From positions 71,997,910-72,061,909 of the forward strand of contig CM043960.1 in assembly GCA_014529385.2 (NCBI GenBank): 64,000 nucleotides of DNA, in the 5' to 3' direction. Below are positions 45,671 through 56,931 of this stretch, piece by piece. The stretch is from Adiantum capillus-veneris (lineage: Eukaryota > Streptophyta > Polypodiopsida > Polypodiales > Pteridaceae). Each line of letters begins with the position of its first letter. Positions within the stretch are counted from its first letter, which is position 1. The position numbers were made by a program, and so were the translations under genes. The notes under the pieces are model-generated. The model was not told the origin of the DNA and made no database searches. It was given only the letters and a program-made list of their open reading frames with translations.

Positions 45671-48600
45671 TCAAGGTCTACCACTTATCCAAGCAAAGAT
45701 CCATTTAGATATGGAAACCCAATTTTTCTTAATATAATGATATAGAGTGGACAAGTGGTGAATCCTGAGACCAAGCCACTCATGCTACTAGGGATAATAG
45801 GTTGGACAAGTGGTGGACCTTGAATGTAAACCCCCCATGTACAAAGTATCAGGGGTTTTGGGTATTTCAATGGACTCTAGCATCTTGGAAACATGGTGGA
45901 GCTTACTTCTCTCCATGTTTCAATGGAGTCTATCTTGGATAAATGGTGGAGCATCATTCTCTCCATGTTTCAATGGAGCCTACCTTGGACAAGTGGTGCA
46001 TGTTTGTTTCTCTCTATGTTTGAACAGATTTAGCTTGGACAAGTGGTGGACCTTGGAACAAAATCCCCATGTAAAACATATCATGGACATTACAAGTGGT
46101 GAGAAAAAATACCATTCAATATATAACCTTATAGGTTGGAAAAGTGGTGGACCTTAACACCCAATTATTATTAATATAATGACATAGAGTGGACAAGTGG
46201 TGAATCTTGCGACCAAACCTACTAGGAAAAGTACGTTGGACAAGTGGTGGACCTTGAATGCAAACCCCCCATGTACAAAATATTACTCATGCTACTAGGA
46301 ATAATTTGGTATTAAGGTCCATGTTTCAATGGAGCCTAGCTTGGAAAAGTGGTGGACCTTTGTTTCTCTCTATGTTTCAATAGAATTTGCTTGGACAAGT
46401 GGTGAACCTTGGAACAAAACCCCCATGTAAAGCATGTCATGGGCATTACAAGTGGTGAGAAAAAGTACCATTCAAGGTATAACCTTATAGGCTGGACAAG
46501 TGGTGGACCTTAGCACCCAATTCCTCTTATTATAATGACATATAGTGGAAAAGTGGTGAATTGTGAGACCAAACCTACTAGGGATAATAGGTTGGAGAAA
46601 TGGTTGACCTTGAATGTAAATCACCCATGTACAAAATATCATGGGTTTTGCGTATTTCAATGGAGCCTAGCATCTTGGAGACATGGTGGAACTTACTTCT
46701 CTCCATGTTTTAATGGAGCCTATCTAGGAGAAGTGGTGGAGGTTCCTTCTCTCCATGTTTCAATGGAGCCTAGCTTGGACAAGTCGTGGACCTTTGTTTC
46801 TCTCTATGTTTGAATATGGTTAGCTTGGACAAGTGGTGGATCTTGGAATGAAACTCCCATGTAAAACATATCATGGGCATTTCAAGTGGCGAGAAAGGAT
46901 ACCATTTAAGATATAACCTTATAGGTTGGACAAGTGGTGGACCTTAACACAATATAATGACATAGAGTGTACAAGTGGTGAATCTTGAAACCAAACCACT
47001 CATGCTACTAGGGATAATAGGTTAAACAAGTGGTGGGCCTTGAAATAAAACCCCCTAGAGTGTTTCAATGGATCCTAGCTTGGAAACATGGTAAAGCTTG
47101 CTTCTCTCCATGTTTCAATGCAGCCTATCTTGGATAAATGGTGCAGCATCATTCTCTCCATGTTTCAATGGAGCCTAGCTTGGACAAGTGGTGGACCTTT
47201 GTTTCTCTCTATGTTTAAATAGAGTTATCTTGGAAAAGTGGTGGACCTTGGAACAAAAACCCCATGTAAAACATATCATGGGCATTACAAGTGGTGAGAA
47301 AAAATACCATTCAATATATAACCTTATAGGTTGGACAAGTGGTGGACCTTAACACCCAATTATTCTTAATATAATGACATAGAGTGGATAAGTGGTGAAA
47401 TTGGGACCAAACCTACTAGGGAAATAGGTTGGACAAGTGGTGGACCTTGAATGTAAACGCCCCATGTACAAAATATCACTCATGCTACTAGAAATAATTT
47501 GGTATTAAGGTCCATGTTTCAATGCAGCCTAGCTTGGAAAAGTGGTGGACCTTTGTTTCTCTCTATGTTTCAATAGATTTATCTTGGATAAGTGGTGTAC
47601 CTTGGAACAAAACCCCCATGTAAATCATGTCATGGGCATTACAAGTGGTGAGAAAAAATACCATTCAAGCTATAACATTATAGGTTGGACAAGTGGTGGA
47701 CCTTAACACCTAATTCCTCTTAATATAATGACATAGAGTGGACAAGTGGTGAATCATGAGACCAAACCTACTAGGGATAATAGGTTGGACAAGTGGTGAA
47801 CCTTGAATGTAAACCCCCCATGTACAAAAAATTATGGGTATTGGGTATTTCAATGGAGCCTAGCAACTTGGAGACAGGGTGGAGCTTATTTCTCTCCATG
47901 TTTCAATGGAGCCTATCTAGGAGAAACAGTGGAGGTTCCTTCTCTCCATGTTTCAATGAGCCTAGCTTGGACAAGTGGTGGACCTTTCTTTCTCTATATG
48001 TTTTAATAGAGTTAGCTTGGACAAGTGGTGGACCTTGGAATGAAACCCCCATGTAAAACATATCATGGGCATTTCAAGTGGTGAGAAAGGATACTATTTA
48101 AAATATAACCTTATAGGCTGGACAAGTGGTGGACTTTAACACATATTTCTTCTTAATATAATGACATAGAGTGTACAAGTGGTGAATCTTGAGACCAAAC
48201 CACTTTTGCTACTAGGGATAATAGGTTGGACAAGTGGTGGACCTTGAATGTAAACCCCTCATGTACAAAATTATGGGTTTAGGGTATTTCAATGGAGCCT
48301 AGCTTGGAGACATGGTGGAGATTGCTTCTCTCAATGTTTCAATGGAAACTATCTTGGAGAAATGGTGGATCATCCTTCTCTCCATGTTTCAATGGAGCCT
48401 ATCTTGGACAAGTGGTGGACCTTTGCTTCTCTCTATGTTTTAATGGAGTTAGCTTGGACAAGTGGTGGGTCTTGGAACAAAACCCCTTTGTAAAACATAG
48501 CATGGACATTACAAGTGATGAGGAAAAATATCATTCAAGATATAACCTTATAGGTTGGAAAAGTGGTGATGGACCTTGACAAGTGGTGAAGGATACTATT

Positions 48601-49620
48601 TAAGATATACCCTTATAGGTTGGACAAGTGGTGGACCTTAACACCCAGTTATTCTTAATATAATGACATAGAGTGGATAAGTGGTGAATCTTAAGACCAA
48701 ATCACTCATGCTACTAGGTATAATACGTTAGAGAAGTGGTAGACCTTGAATGTAAACACCCCATGTACAAAATATCATGGTTTTAGGGTGTCTCAATGGA
48801 GCCTAGAATCTCGGAGACATGGTAGATCTTGATTCTTTCCATGTTTGAATGGCACCTATCTTGGAAAAATGATGGAGGTTACTTCTCTCCATACTTCAAC
48901 AGAGCCTAGCTTTGACAAGTGGTGAACCTTTGCTTCTCTCTATGTTTGAATAGAGTTAGCTTGGACAAGTGGTGGACCTTTGCTTCTCTCTATGTTTGAA
49001 TAGAGTTAGCTTGGACAAGTGGTGGACCTTGGAATGAAAACCCCGTGTAAAACATATCATGGGCATTTCAAGTGGTGAGAAAGGATACCATTTAAGATAT
49101 AACCTTATAGGTTGGACAAGTGGTGGACCTTAATACATAGTTCTTCTTAATATAATGACATAGAGTGTACAAGTGGTGTATCTTGAGACCAAACCACTCG
49201 TGCTACTAGGGATCCTAGCTTGGACAAGTGGTGGACCTTGGAAAAAAGTCCTCCTGTACAACATAGATGAGTTTTTTCATGTTTTAATGGAAGAGATATT
49301 CGACAAATGGTGGAGCTTGCTTATCTCCATGTGGATTTTAGAACTAACTTGGACAAGTGGTGGAGCTTTGCTTTTTTACTCTTCATAATACAATGATGTA
49401 TAGGTTGGTTACATGGTGAATCTTAAGGCCAAACCTCCCATCTTACTAGAGATGATAGGTTGGACAAGTGGTCAACCTTCTATCATTTCTCCATGCCTAT
49501 AATTAGACAATTAGTAGAACTAGCATCTTTCTATGTTGTCTAGAGCTGAGCTTGGACAAGTAGTGGACCTTGTTACTCTCTTCCCTTGGATTATTAGTTT
49601 GAAGACTCATTATATATACT
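45671..49620. repeat. 50-bp tandem repeat with higher-order 350-490 bp units
   Basis: The 50-bp monomer (TGGTGGAGC...CTCTCCATGTTTCAATGGAG...CTTGGACAAG) is arranged in larger units each marked by ATAACCTTATAGGTTGGA, found at about 46,121, 46,480, 46,914, 47,317, 47,671, 48,103, 48,540, 48,604 and 49,097. Nearly all copies are in + orientation. It fills the intron between phosphatase-like exons A and B. Open frames here are by-products of the repeat. Confidence 0.9.
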
Positions 49621-50220
49621 TGCTTAGATCTATATAATTACTCATTAGTTAGGTTACAAGTGGGTATGTAATTTGTTAGCCTCAAGGGACTTTGAATATT
49701 GAATAGTAAGACCAAGTGCTGGTTTGAAGATCTTTTGCTTATCTAAACTAAACTCTAACTCAATAATAAGTTTCATAAGTTCCACGAATTGTCCTATCTA
49801 GGCTCCAAAAGAGTCTTAATTGGTTTGTGCTAGATTATAACTTCCTTGATGGGGTAGAATCCTAGAAAAATGAGGCACTATAAGTTTTACCTTAGCTCAA
49901 ATGGATTTTTCACTTAAACTCGACTGCAATTTGGCTATCTAGTCTTTGTCTCGATGGAGTTTAACACTAGATACATAGTAGTGATATTTAAGCTTCATGT
50001 CTCTTCACTTGATCGAGATATGAGACCATACTTTCAAGGTCACCACTTGTCTTACCTAAAGACCAATGTGAGACATGGGAGCAAGAAAGCCATCCGATAT
50101 TGTTTTAAGGACTATTACATAGGCAATCAATAACTTAAGTAAAGCAAAAAGACTTGGATCTTTTGCTAACAAAACTATAAATCACAATTGAAAGGTTTGA
50201 ACAAGAAAAAGATCAACAAT
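49621..50220. other. unique sequence between repeat arm and exon A
   Basis: A/T-rich, no motif recognised apart from one isolated repeat-like phrase near 50,040. Confidence 0.5.
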
Positions 50221-50221
50221 C

Positions 50222-50386
50222 TTAATAAGAAGGATACTTTTCATTTCATTTGATGATTACAAACTAAAATAAAGTCTCTCAAGAAATTGATAAACAAAAA
50301 ATGTAGGTAACTGCTTCATTATTTTGAGCAAAAATATCAAAATCTCTATTGATTGAGCTCCATCTAGTAGTATCCTTTGTAAGATC
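50222..50386 (-). other. probable 3' untranslated exon after phosphatase-like exon A
   Basis: An excellent acceptor (TTTTTATTCCTTCTTGCAG) precedes 50386, and a donor GTACTA at 50479 follows directly after the stop codon of exon A (TAA-G|GT). Splicing would place this piece in the 3' UTR. The 3' end is arbitrary. Confidence 0.5.
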
Positions 50387-50480
50387 CTGCAAGAAGGAAT
50401 AAAAAGAAAGATTTGTTAGATACCATGCACATGAGTGTTCAAGCATGTGTATCAAGAATATATGACATGTCACTAGTACC

Positions 50481-51679
50481 TTAGGGTTGCTTTCTATCCA
50501 GCCTTAGAAGATTGTTCTCAGCTTTCACCTTATTTATATAAGCCTTTGCTGTGGTTGCCTTCAAAACTCCTTTTGTGTTACAACCCAATTGCCTAGCTAA
50601 AGTGGTCAATTGTGACGCCTTCATGCTTTCAATGGGTGTACGCTCCTTTGCCAAGATCTCTTGTATTTGGGCTCTTCTCATTTCATTGCGGTGGCTTGTG
50701 TCACTTGCATCTTCAATGATTCTTTCATCTCTGTCACCTTTTGCAGGTGGTATTCTTCTTGTAAAGAACACCTTAGCTGACCAAACATCATTTTTCTGCT
50801 TCCAATACTCCATGATTTGTTTGTATTCACTATCATTTGTCACTATAGGTTGTCCATAACGATTAGAAGCAATTAAATCACGCACATCCCTTCTCTCATC
50901 AAGCTGAATCAAGTATGGCAGTAGCTCCTCCAAGAGCATATTGTCAACCATCTTCTCAGCATCAAATTGTGGTGAAAAAATGCAATTGTTTGCTGGTGAA
51001 ATACATCCCTTGTAAGGAGAGTCATCAATAAGCACTGTTCTTTGTGGATCACATTCAAACCCCATGGCAATTTTGGCTAGAGGCTTGAACATTGCCTCAA
51101 CATTTGGATTGTCGGGTCTAAACAATTTTTGAGTTTGAGCGGTGTAGCAAACATCTTGCGACCAAATTGCAAAGAAAGGCAATGTATCCTCAGCTAAGTT
51201 GTTTAGTGCTGCAAGGATTTGATACACATTATTCCTAGTAGCTGTCGACCAAATTGCAACATTAAACCTTTGTAAAATAGTCTTCAAGAATTGGATGCAA
51301 CCTGGCCTGAGTATAATATATCTTTTTGAATCCATTTGCACTGAGTTGTGGTGTGAGGATGGTTGAGGGGAACGTTTCAACAATAGACCATTTAAATCCA
51401 ATATAATTGTAAGCATGGATTTCTCAACATCTATGCTACATGACGTAGTACCAATTGGCAATAGCTCGTGAGTGGACTTTTCAGTCTCTTTTGATGTATG
51501 TTGCATTTTTGAAGCATCGATTTCTTGGTTCTCATTATTGGAAGCTTGCTCAAGTTGCACAACACTAGACTCTAGTATAGAAATATCATCCATCTTGGGC
51601 ACTTTAGAAACCATAGAATCTATGGATTCTATAGTTGTTGACTGAACCATAGGAGCATTATCCATCCCAGTTTGTGAAT
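50481..51679 (-). CDS. FCP1/NIF-like HAD phosphatase-fold exon A with SAP-like C-terminus
   Basis: Acceptor GTTTTCTTAG before 51679, 2 nt of a split codon, then 398 codons to TAA. A polar N-terminal 85 residues is followed by an FCP1-homology domain: IILDLNGLLLKR (91-102), RPGCIQFLKTILQRFNVAIW (124-143), WSQDVCYTAQTQKLF (172-186) and VLIDDSPYKGC (215-225). DLNGL replaces DxDxT (second Asp to Asn), a form I know from plant FCP1-domain proteins, probably with altered or no catalysis. RYGQPIV and a helical tail with LTTLARQLGCNTKG (about 360-375) resemble a SAP DNA-binding motif. An internal ATG five codons in could also start translation. No stops interrupt it. Confidence 0.8.
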
Positions 51680-51944
51680 CTAAGAAAACACACACACAAA
51701 TGGTATCTCAAAACCACTAGAATTTTATTCACCATATTTATATGTAGAACTCCTAGTAAGAAATTTATTTAAGGTAAAGTCGTTGTTAGAATCCTTGCAA
51801 CCATTTTCAGCATTCGTACACCAAACACCACTTGTCTAAAATACAATCTACTAACTCAACATTTTCCATCCTACACTTTATTAAAGATGAGTACTTAAAG
51901 TGAAAACTAAAAGCCACCCTTGTTGAGGAAACATGGATACAAGG

Positions 51945-54900
51945 TCCACCAAATGTCCAACCTAGACTACAAGAAAATAATTAGAGATTTGGCTTAGATT
52001 TGGATTCAAAGGCCACCACTTATTCAAGTAAGATAACTCCACTTGTTTAAGACAGTAATGTTTGAAGCCCCACCACTTGTCCAATCTAGACATTGATTAA
52101 ATTTTGGTAAGATTTATCACAAATCTAGAGTAGAATCAAGATTCTATGGCCAAGGTAGTCAAATATGTTAGACAACACACAAAGCATAAGAGCACTCTAG
52201 ATTCTCGTTGAGCATAAACTAAACAATAATCAAATGTTATATTCACTTGAGATTTCATCCATGAAAAATGAAAATGATGCATGTACTTGAGATTTCCATC
52301 CATGTACAATACTTTACAATGTCAAGTAAAGTTATAGTCAGCAAACAACTCTTCTCCTGCTTCAACTTGACAAATAGTCTCAATGCATACATGGCCATAT
52401 TCTTCTGACTTGATGTGTGAAGAGGTGCATTTATGCCAAGGTGGCAAATTTGGATCAAATGTATAGCATACGTTGGGACAGACATTTGTACTGTGAGAAC
52501 TATTTATATAGCCCGACACGTTTCCTTCTTCTACACAACCAATAATGTATGATTGATCTTCCTCTTCTTCTATGTTTGGATCCTCTAGAAGAGAATATTT
52601 ATAAGCTCTTGGAAATATTTTGCATATCTTTTTCCAGTCTTGAAATCTATACTTATGCCCTCCATAGTTTAGAATAGTCAAACCACTTTCCAGGGTAGTA
52701 TGCACAAATAGCCCATAACCAGCTCCTTCAATACATGAAAGTCGCACTTCAAAATCCACACCGTTAATATGGAAAATTACATCTTTGGGAATAGGAAAAG
52801 TTGGTGTCCCAAAAGGATCTTCATGCCAATCATAGTGTGAAATACATCTAGTTTTTATATCACTTAACTCCTTTGTGTCTGCAAAAAGAAGAAAATATTA
52901 TGCATAAAATAATGACAATATCAAAGAAAGATATCATTATTTTATAGTCCAATAGGTCCATTGTATGGAAGACTTAGAGTGCCTCTTACATGGTGCCTCC
53001 AAGGTTTCCAAAAAATAAAATCATTGGAAAAAAAAGGCCACTGTGTCTCCAACCTATTGCCCATTTGAAGCATAGAGAGAACCAAGGTCCACCACTTGTC
53101 CAAGCTAGACATGGAGCATTGACACAAGATCCAACACTTATCCAAGAACCCTATAGTATATGTGGTAACATGGGATGCATTGATGCAACAAAAGTAGTCT
53201 AGCCTCCTCATCCATCTCTTTTTTCTTGTAGCCTAGAGGGGATTAGTTTCAAGGTCTATCACTAGTCAAAAACTACACATAGAACATTGATACAAGGTTC
53301 CACCACATGTGAAACCTATCATCTCTAGTAGCATGGATGGTTTGATATCAAGGTTCATCGCGTGTCCTACCTATACTCTATTGTAGCATATAGATTCTGG
53401 TTTGGTGGTACTACACTTGTCCAAACTTGGCTTGTTGTTGATATCTGGAGGTAATCAAGGGTCCTCCACTTGTCCAAGTTAGGCATATAAAACAATTGCA
53501 AGGTCCACCATGTGTACAACATATGATTGATTATAGCATGCATGGTCTTATTTCATGGGCAACCATCTTCTCTCCAACATGTGTCCAACCTCGGCTCCAT
53601 TGAAGCATGGAGAGAAGCAAGGTCCACCACTTATCAAAGCTATTATTTTCTCCCAGTGCTTTCAAAACCCATAATACGTTGTACATGGGGGGGATTCTTG
53701 TTTCAAGGTCCACCCCTTGGCTAAGATTGGATCCATTGAAACAGAAAGAGATGCAAGCTCTACCATTTGTCCAAGCTAGGAGCCATTGAAACATGAAAAC
53801 CCCATAATATGTTGTATACGAGGGGTGTTTTTCAAGGTCTACCACTTGTCTAAGCTATGGTCCATTGGAACATGGAGAGAAGTAAAGCTCTACCACTTTT
53901 CTAAGCTAGGATCCATTGAAACATGGAGAGAAGCAAGCTCCATTGTTTGTCTAAGCTAGGCTCCATTGGAACAAGGAGAAAACAAGCTCCACCACTTGCC
54001 TATTATTGCATAGAGATTCTGGTTTGAAGGTCCACCACTTGTCCAACCTTGCCTTCATGTATGGAGATAATCAAGAGTGCAATGCTTCTCTAAGCTAGGG
54101 ACATAAAAGAGTTTCAAGGTCCACTACATATACGATCTATGATGGGTTGTAGCATGGGAGGTTTCATTTTAAGGTTGACCACTTCTCCAGCTCCGCTTGT
54201 CCAACCTCAGATCCATTGAAGAATGGAGAATAAAGGTGTACCAACTCTCCAAAATAGGCAGGACAATCTCTATAAAACCCATGAATTGTTAATATATGCT
54301 ATGCTGTGGAGTTTTGTTTGAAGTTCCACTCCTTATCCAAGCTACAATCCATTGAATCATGGAACTAAGTAAGATATATCTCTAGTCCAAGATAGGATCC
54401 ATTGAAACATAGAGAGAATAAAGGTCCACCACTTGTCCAAGCTATGCATGGGTAATTGATATAAGGACCACTACGTTTTCACCTATACTATGCTCTATCA
54501 TGGATGGTTTCATATCCCACCAATTTTCCAACCTATTTAGTAGGTTGTATTATGGGGGTTTGGTTTCAAGGTACTTCACTTGTCTAAGGTGGGTTCCATT
54601 GAACCATGGAGAGAAACTATGTCTACCACTTGTCCGAAATATGCTCCTTTAAAACATAAAAACAAGGTCCACCACTTGTCCAAGCTAAAGTTTCTCTCCA
54701 TTGAAGCATGGAGAGAAACAAGGTCTACCACCTGTCCAAAATATGCTCCATTGAAACATAAAAGCAAGGTCCACCACTTGTCCAAGCTAATATAACAAAT
54801 GGGTGTTGGTTACAAGGTGTACCACACTTGTCTAAACTAGTCTTCATGCAAGGTCTACCACATGTCCAAGCTATATGAGCTTGTTTTGAAGGTCTACCAC

Positions 54901-54950
54901 ACCTCTTGAAATTAGGATCCATGTAAGGTCCACCTTTTGTCAAGCTATGC
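51945..54950. repeat. 50-bp tandem repeat, right arm (inverted)
   Basis: Same monomer as the left arm but mostly reading AAGGTCCACCACTTGTCCAA on the + strand, with CCATTGAAACATGGAGAGAA. Copies are sparse up to 52.1 kb and dense from 53.0 to 54.95 kb. The SET exon sits inside this arm. Confidence 0.85.
52322..52878 (-). CDS. SET-domain exon (putative protein lysine methyltransferase)
   Basis: Acceptor TTTTCTTCTTTTTGCAG before 52878, 2 nt of a split codon, then 184 codons to TGA. Spliced to the 59-codon first exon at 55648-55471 it gives one 244-residue frame (codon C|AC). SET motifs: CIEGAGYGLFV (48-58), GNVSGYINSS (118-127) leading to CPNV (133-136), the AdoMet/lysine pocket in place of NHSCxPN, and AGEELFADYNF (173-183) with the catalytic-type Tyr. 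No pre-SET or post-SET cysteines, so it is a minimal SET protein. The substrate cannot be told: histone or non-histone. All key positions are present. Confidence 0.8.
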
Positions 54951-55470
54951 ATTTAATGAGTACTAAAACTAAGTAAATTGCAGTACTTAAATACCTTTCC
55001 AAGCTCATTAAGATTTTGGTCTCTAAGGCCGGCCACCACCACATGTCTAATCTATGCTCTAATTGATTACTTATGCTAGTTCTCAAAGTCCAAACATAAG
55101 CTCCCTTCTAGCAAGGTTAGTTTAAATTTAGGCTCCAACACCTGTCTAAGCTAGGTTCAATTTATGAAGCATCACCATTTAACCATGCTACGATCTAATG
55201 TATCATATCAAGGGGGTATTGATAAAAGGTCCAAAACTTATTGAGTTCAAGCTCTTAAGTAATTAAGTCTTTGTGAGTATTAAATGTTTTAGTTTTAGTC
55301 TACAGATCCACCATTCAAAAACTCAAGTAATTTACTATTTACATTCAAACCTTGAATGCTTGAGATAAAAAATACAAGCTCAATCAATACTATATAAAGC
55401 AAAATCTAACATTAAGAGTATCAAATCAGTAACAAGAAACACTAACATGCACAAGAAACTCAAAACATAC
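54951..55470 (-). other. intron after cargo exon 1
   Basis: Mostly unique A/T-rich sequence with one or two isolated repeat-like phrases. The donor GTATGT at 55470 is a strong plant consensus. Confidence 0.6.
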
Positions 55471-55648
55471 GTGTCTCCATTTCCAAAAAGTCCTCCATTG
55501 ACAGAGGATGGTGTTGTTGTTGTTCTTCTTCTCTTTGTGGAGAGCACTCCTCTGTAACAGGCACAATGTCGCCTGATTGCGAAGTGGATTGTTGAAGTCC
55601 AGCCCATTTTTCTATATCTTCATGAGACTTAACAAAGTCTAGCAGCAT
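55471..55648 (-). CDS. cargo first exon, start codon at the insertion junction
   Basis: ATG at 55648 followed by 59 codons (MLLDFVKSHEDIEKWAGLQQ, a Glu/Gln-rich stretch, ending EDFLEMET) and one base, then GTATGTTTTG. An in-frame TAG lies four codons upstream, inside copia sequence. The A of the ATG belongs to the 7-bp direct repeat and the sequence before it (GCAACC) is copia. No domain recognised. Its phase-1 donor fits the SET exon and both phosphatase-like exons. It could be a truncated remnant of a longer host exon. Confidence 0.65.
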
Positions 55649-55654
55649 GGTTGC
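55648..55654. repeat. 7-bp direct repeat at the right cargo junction
   Basis: TGGTTGC, matching 41874-41880. Confidence 0.6.
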
Positions 55655-56871
55655 GTGCTAACAGTACACAAGTAAAGTGTACCAACTTTTTCTCCCTTGG
55701 CAACCACCAAAGATCCCTTTGAGATCTTCCACTGTTTGTTTCCGAATGCAATGTTGTGACCTTCATCGTCCAATTGTCCTGTAGAGATCAAATTTTTGCG
55801 AAGAGAAGGAACATGCCTAACATCTTTAAGCTTCCATTCATTTCTGTTAGCAGTTTTAACAGAAACTGTACCTTTGCCGACAATCTCACAAGCTTCATCA
55901 TCTCCCAAGTATACATACCCAAAATTACCTTTGGTGTAGTCTTGGAAATGTTGCTTGTGTGGTGTCGCATGGAATGAAGCCCCGGAATCTACTATCCAGG
56001 AATTAGACACATTGTTTAATGAGAGAATTAGAGCATCTTGCTCTACTTTACCTGCCACATTGGCCTCCGATGTTGGCTTGTTGTTTTGAGACTCTGTCTC
56101 CTTCTTCTTCTTGGACCAACAATCCTTCTTGACGTGGCCCTTCTTGCCACAGTTCCAACATTCAAGAACTGACTTTCTGCGTGACTTGCTCCGCCTTGAG
56201 CGATCACGACCCTTTTGGTTTTTGAACCTCTCCTTAGGCCTTCCTCTTGTTTCCACTGATAGTGCAGCACTTGATGATTCTCCTGTGCTTCTCCTTCGCA
56301 TTTCCTCACTTAGGAGAACACCCACAACATCATCAAACTTAAGAGTATTTGTACCAGAGATAGAATTACTTACAGCCATGACAAGGCTGTCCCAACTATC
56401 CGGTAGAGATGATAGTATAAGGAGAGCTCGCACTTCGTCATCGAAATTGATTTTCACCGATCGAAGTTGACTTATGTTTGTGTTAAAGTCATTTAAGTGT
56501 TCTGCAACTGAACCATTCTCTGCCATCTTTAGATTGAACAAGCGCTTCATAAGAAATACCTTATTGGATGCCGATGGTTTCTCGTAGAAGTCGTCAAGTG
56601 ACTTCATCAAGTCCTCCGTGGTCTTTATCTCCGAAACATTGAAGGCCACCGTTGACGCCAAGCTTAACCGAATTGTTCCCAGTGCCTTTCGATCAAGGAC
56701 AATCCATGCTTCATCTGCCATTGTTGCGGGCTTCTTCGCAAGACCGCCTAGTGGCAAATAGAGGTCCTTCTTGTAGAGATAGTCTTCAATCTGCATCTTC
56801 GAATGTTGGTAGTTTTTGCCATTGAACTTCTCAATCTTGAGCTTCCCTTCTCTGCCATAACTCCCACTCAA
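55655..56871 (-). pseudogene. gag-protease of the young copia element, cut by the cargo
   Basis: A single frame of about 400 codons. The first residues SGSYGREGKLKIEKFNGKNY are the usual copia gag opening, but the expected ATG reads TTG at 56871, so the start may be lost or lie elsewhere. Gag core has MKRLFNLKMAENGSVAEHLN. The zinc knuckle is CWNCGKKGHVKKDC (about 56,160-56,119). The protease site is WIVDSGASFHAT (about 56,000-55,965). It ends in GTLYLCTVST exactly where the cargo begins; the family continues with the GAG-pre-integrase motif found again at 41,86x. Confidence 0.9.
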
Positions 56872-56917
56872 TTCAAGGAATCCTTTCCTTGAGATAATTT
56901 AGCTACGAGTAAACCTT

Positions 56918-56929
56918 GCTCTGATACCA
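56918..56929 (-). other. primer binding site (initiator-Met tRNA)
   Basis: TGGTATCAGAGC on the - strand, two bases inside the 5' LTR boundary. Confidence 0.95.
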
Positions 56930-56931
56930 AT

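Larger units (their letters stand above)
41881..55647. mobile_element. cargo: 13.77-kb insertion with cellular exons and inverted tandem-repeat arms
   Basis: Lies exactly between gag-protease and GAG-pre-integrase of the copia element and is flanked by TGGTTGC on both sides. It starts TGCACAAAAG and ends TAGCAGCA: only three inverted terminal bases (TGC/GCA) match, so no terminal inverted repeat of a known DNA-transposon family is evident. Contents are four exons on the - strand, a 50-bp tandem repeat in opposite orientations in the left and right parts, and no transposase, RT or helicase. Class unknown. Confidence 0.7.

Noticed and set aside
45810-48580. Open frames repeating CFNGAYLG or FQWSLSW on the + strand
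   Set aside because: These follow the 50-bp tandem repeat and differ between copies by frame; no start context, no domain, opposite to the exon strand.
41881-55647. The cargo as a known DNA transposon (CACTA, hAT, MULE) or Helitron
   Set aside because: Ends match only TGC/GCA, the duplication is 7 bp, there is no CACTA end, and no transposase or Rep/helicase sequence was found.
41881-55647. The cargo as two adjacent partial copia copies with host DNA between
   Set aside because: The two copia halves continue one another, the outer LTRs are near identical, and AACC flanks the outside while TGGTTGC flanks the inside; a single nested insertion explains this better.
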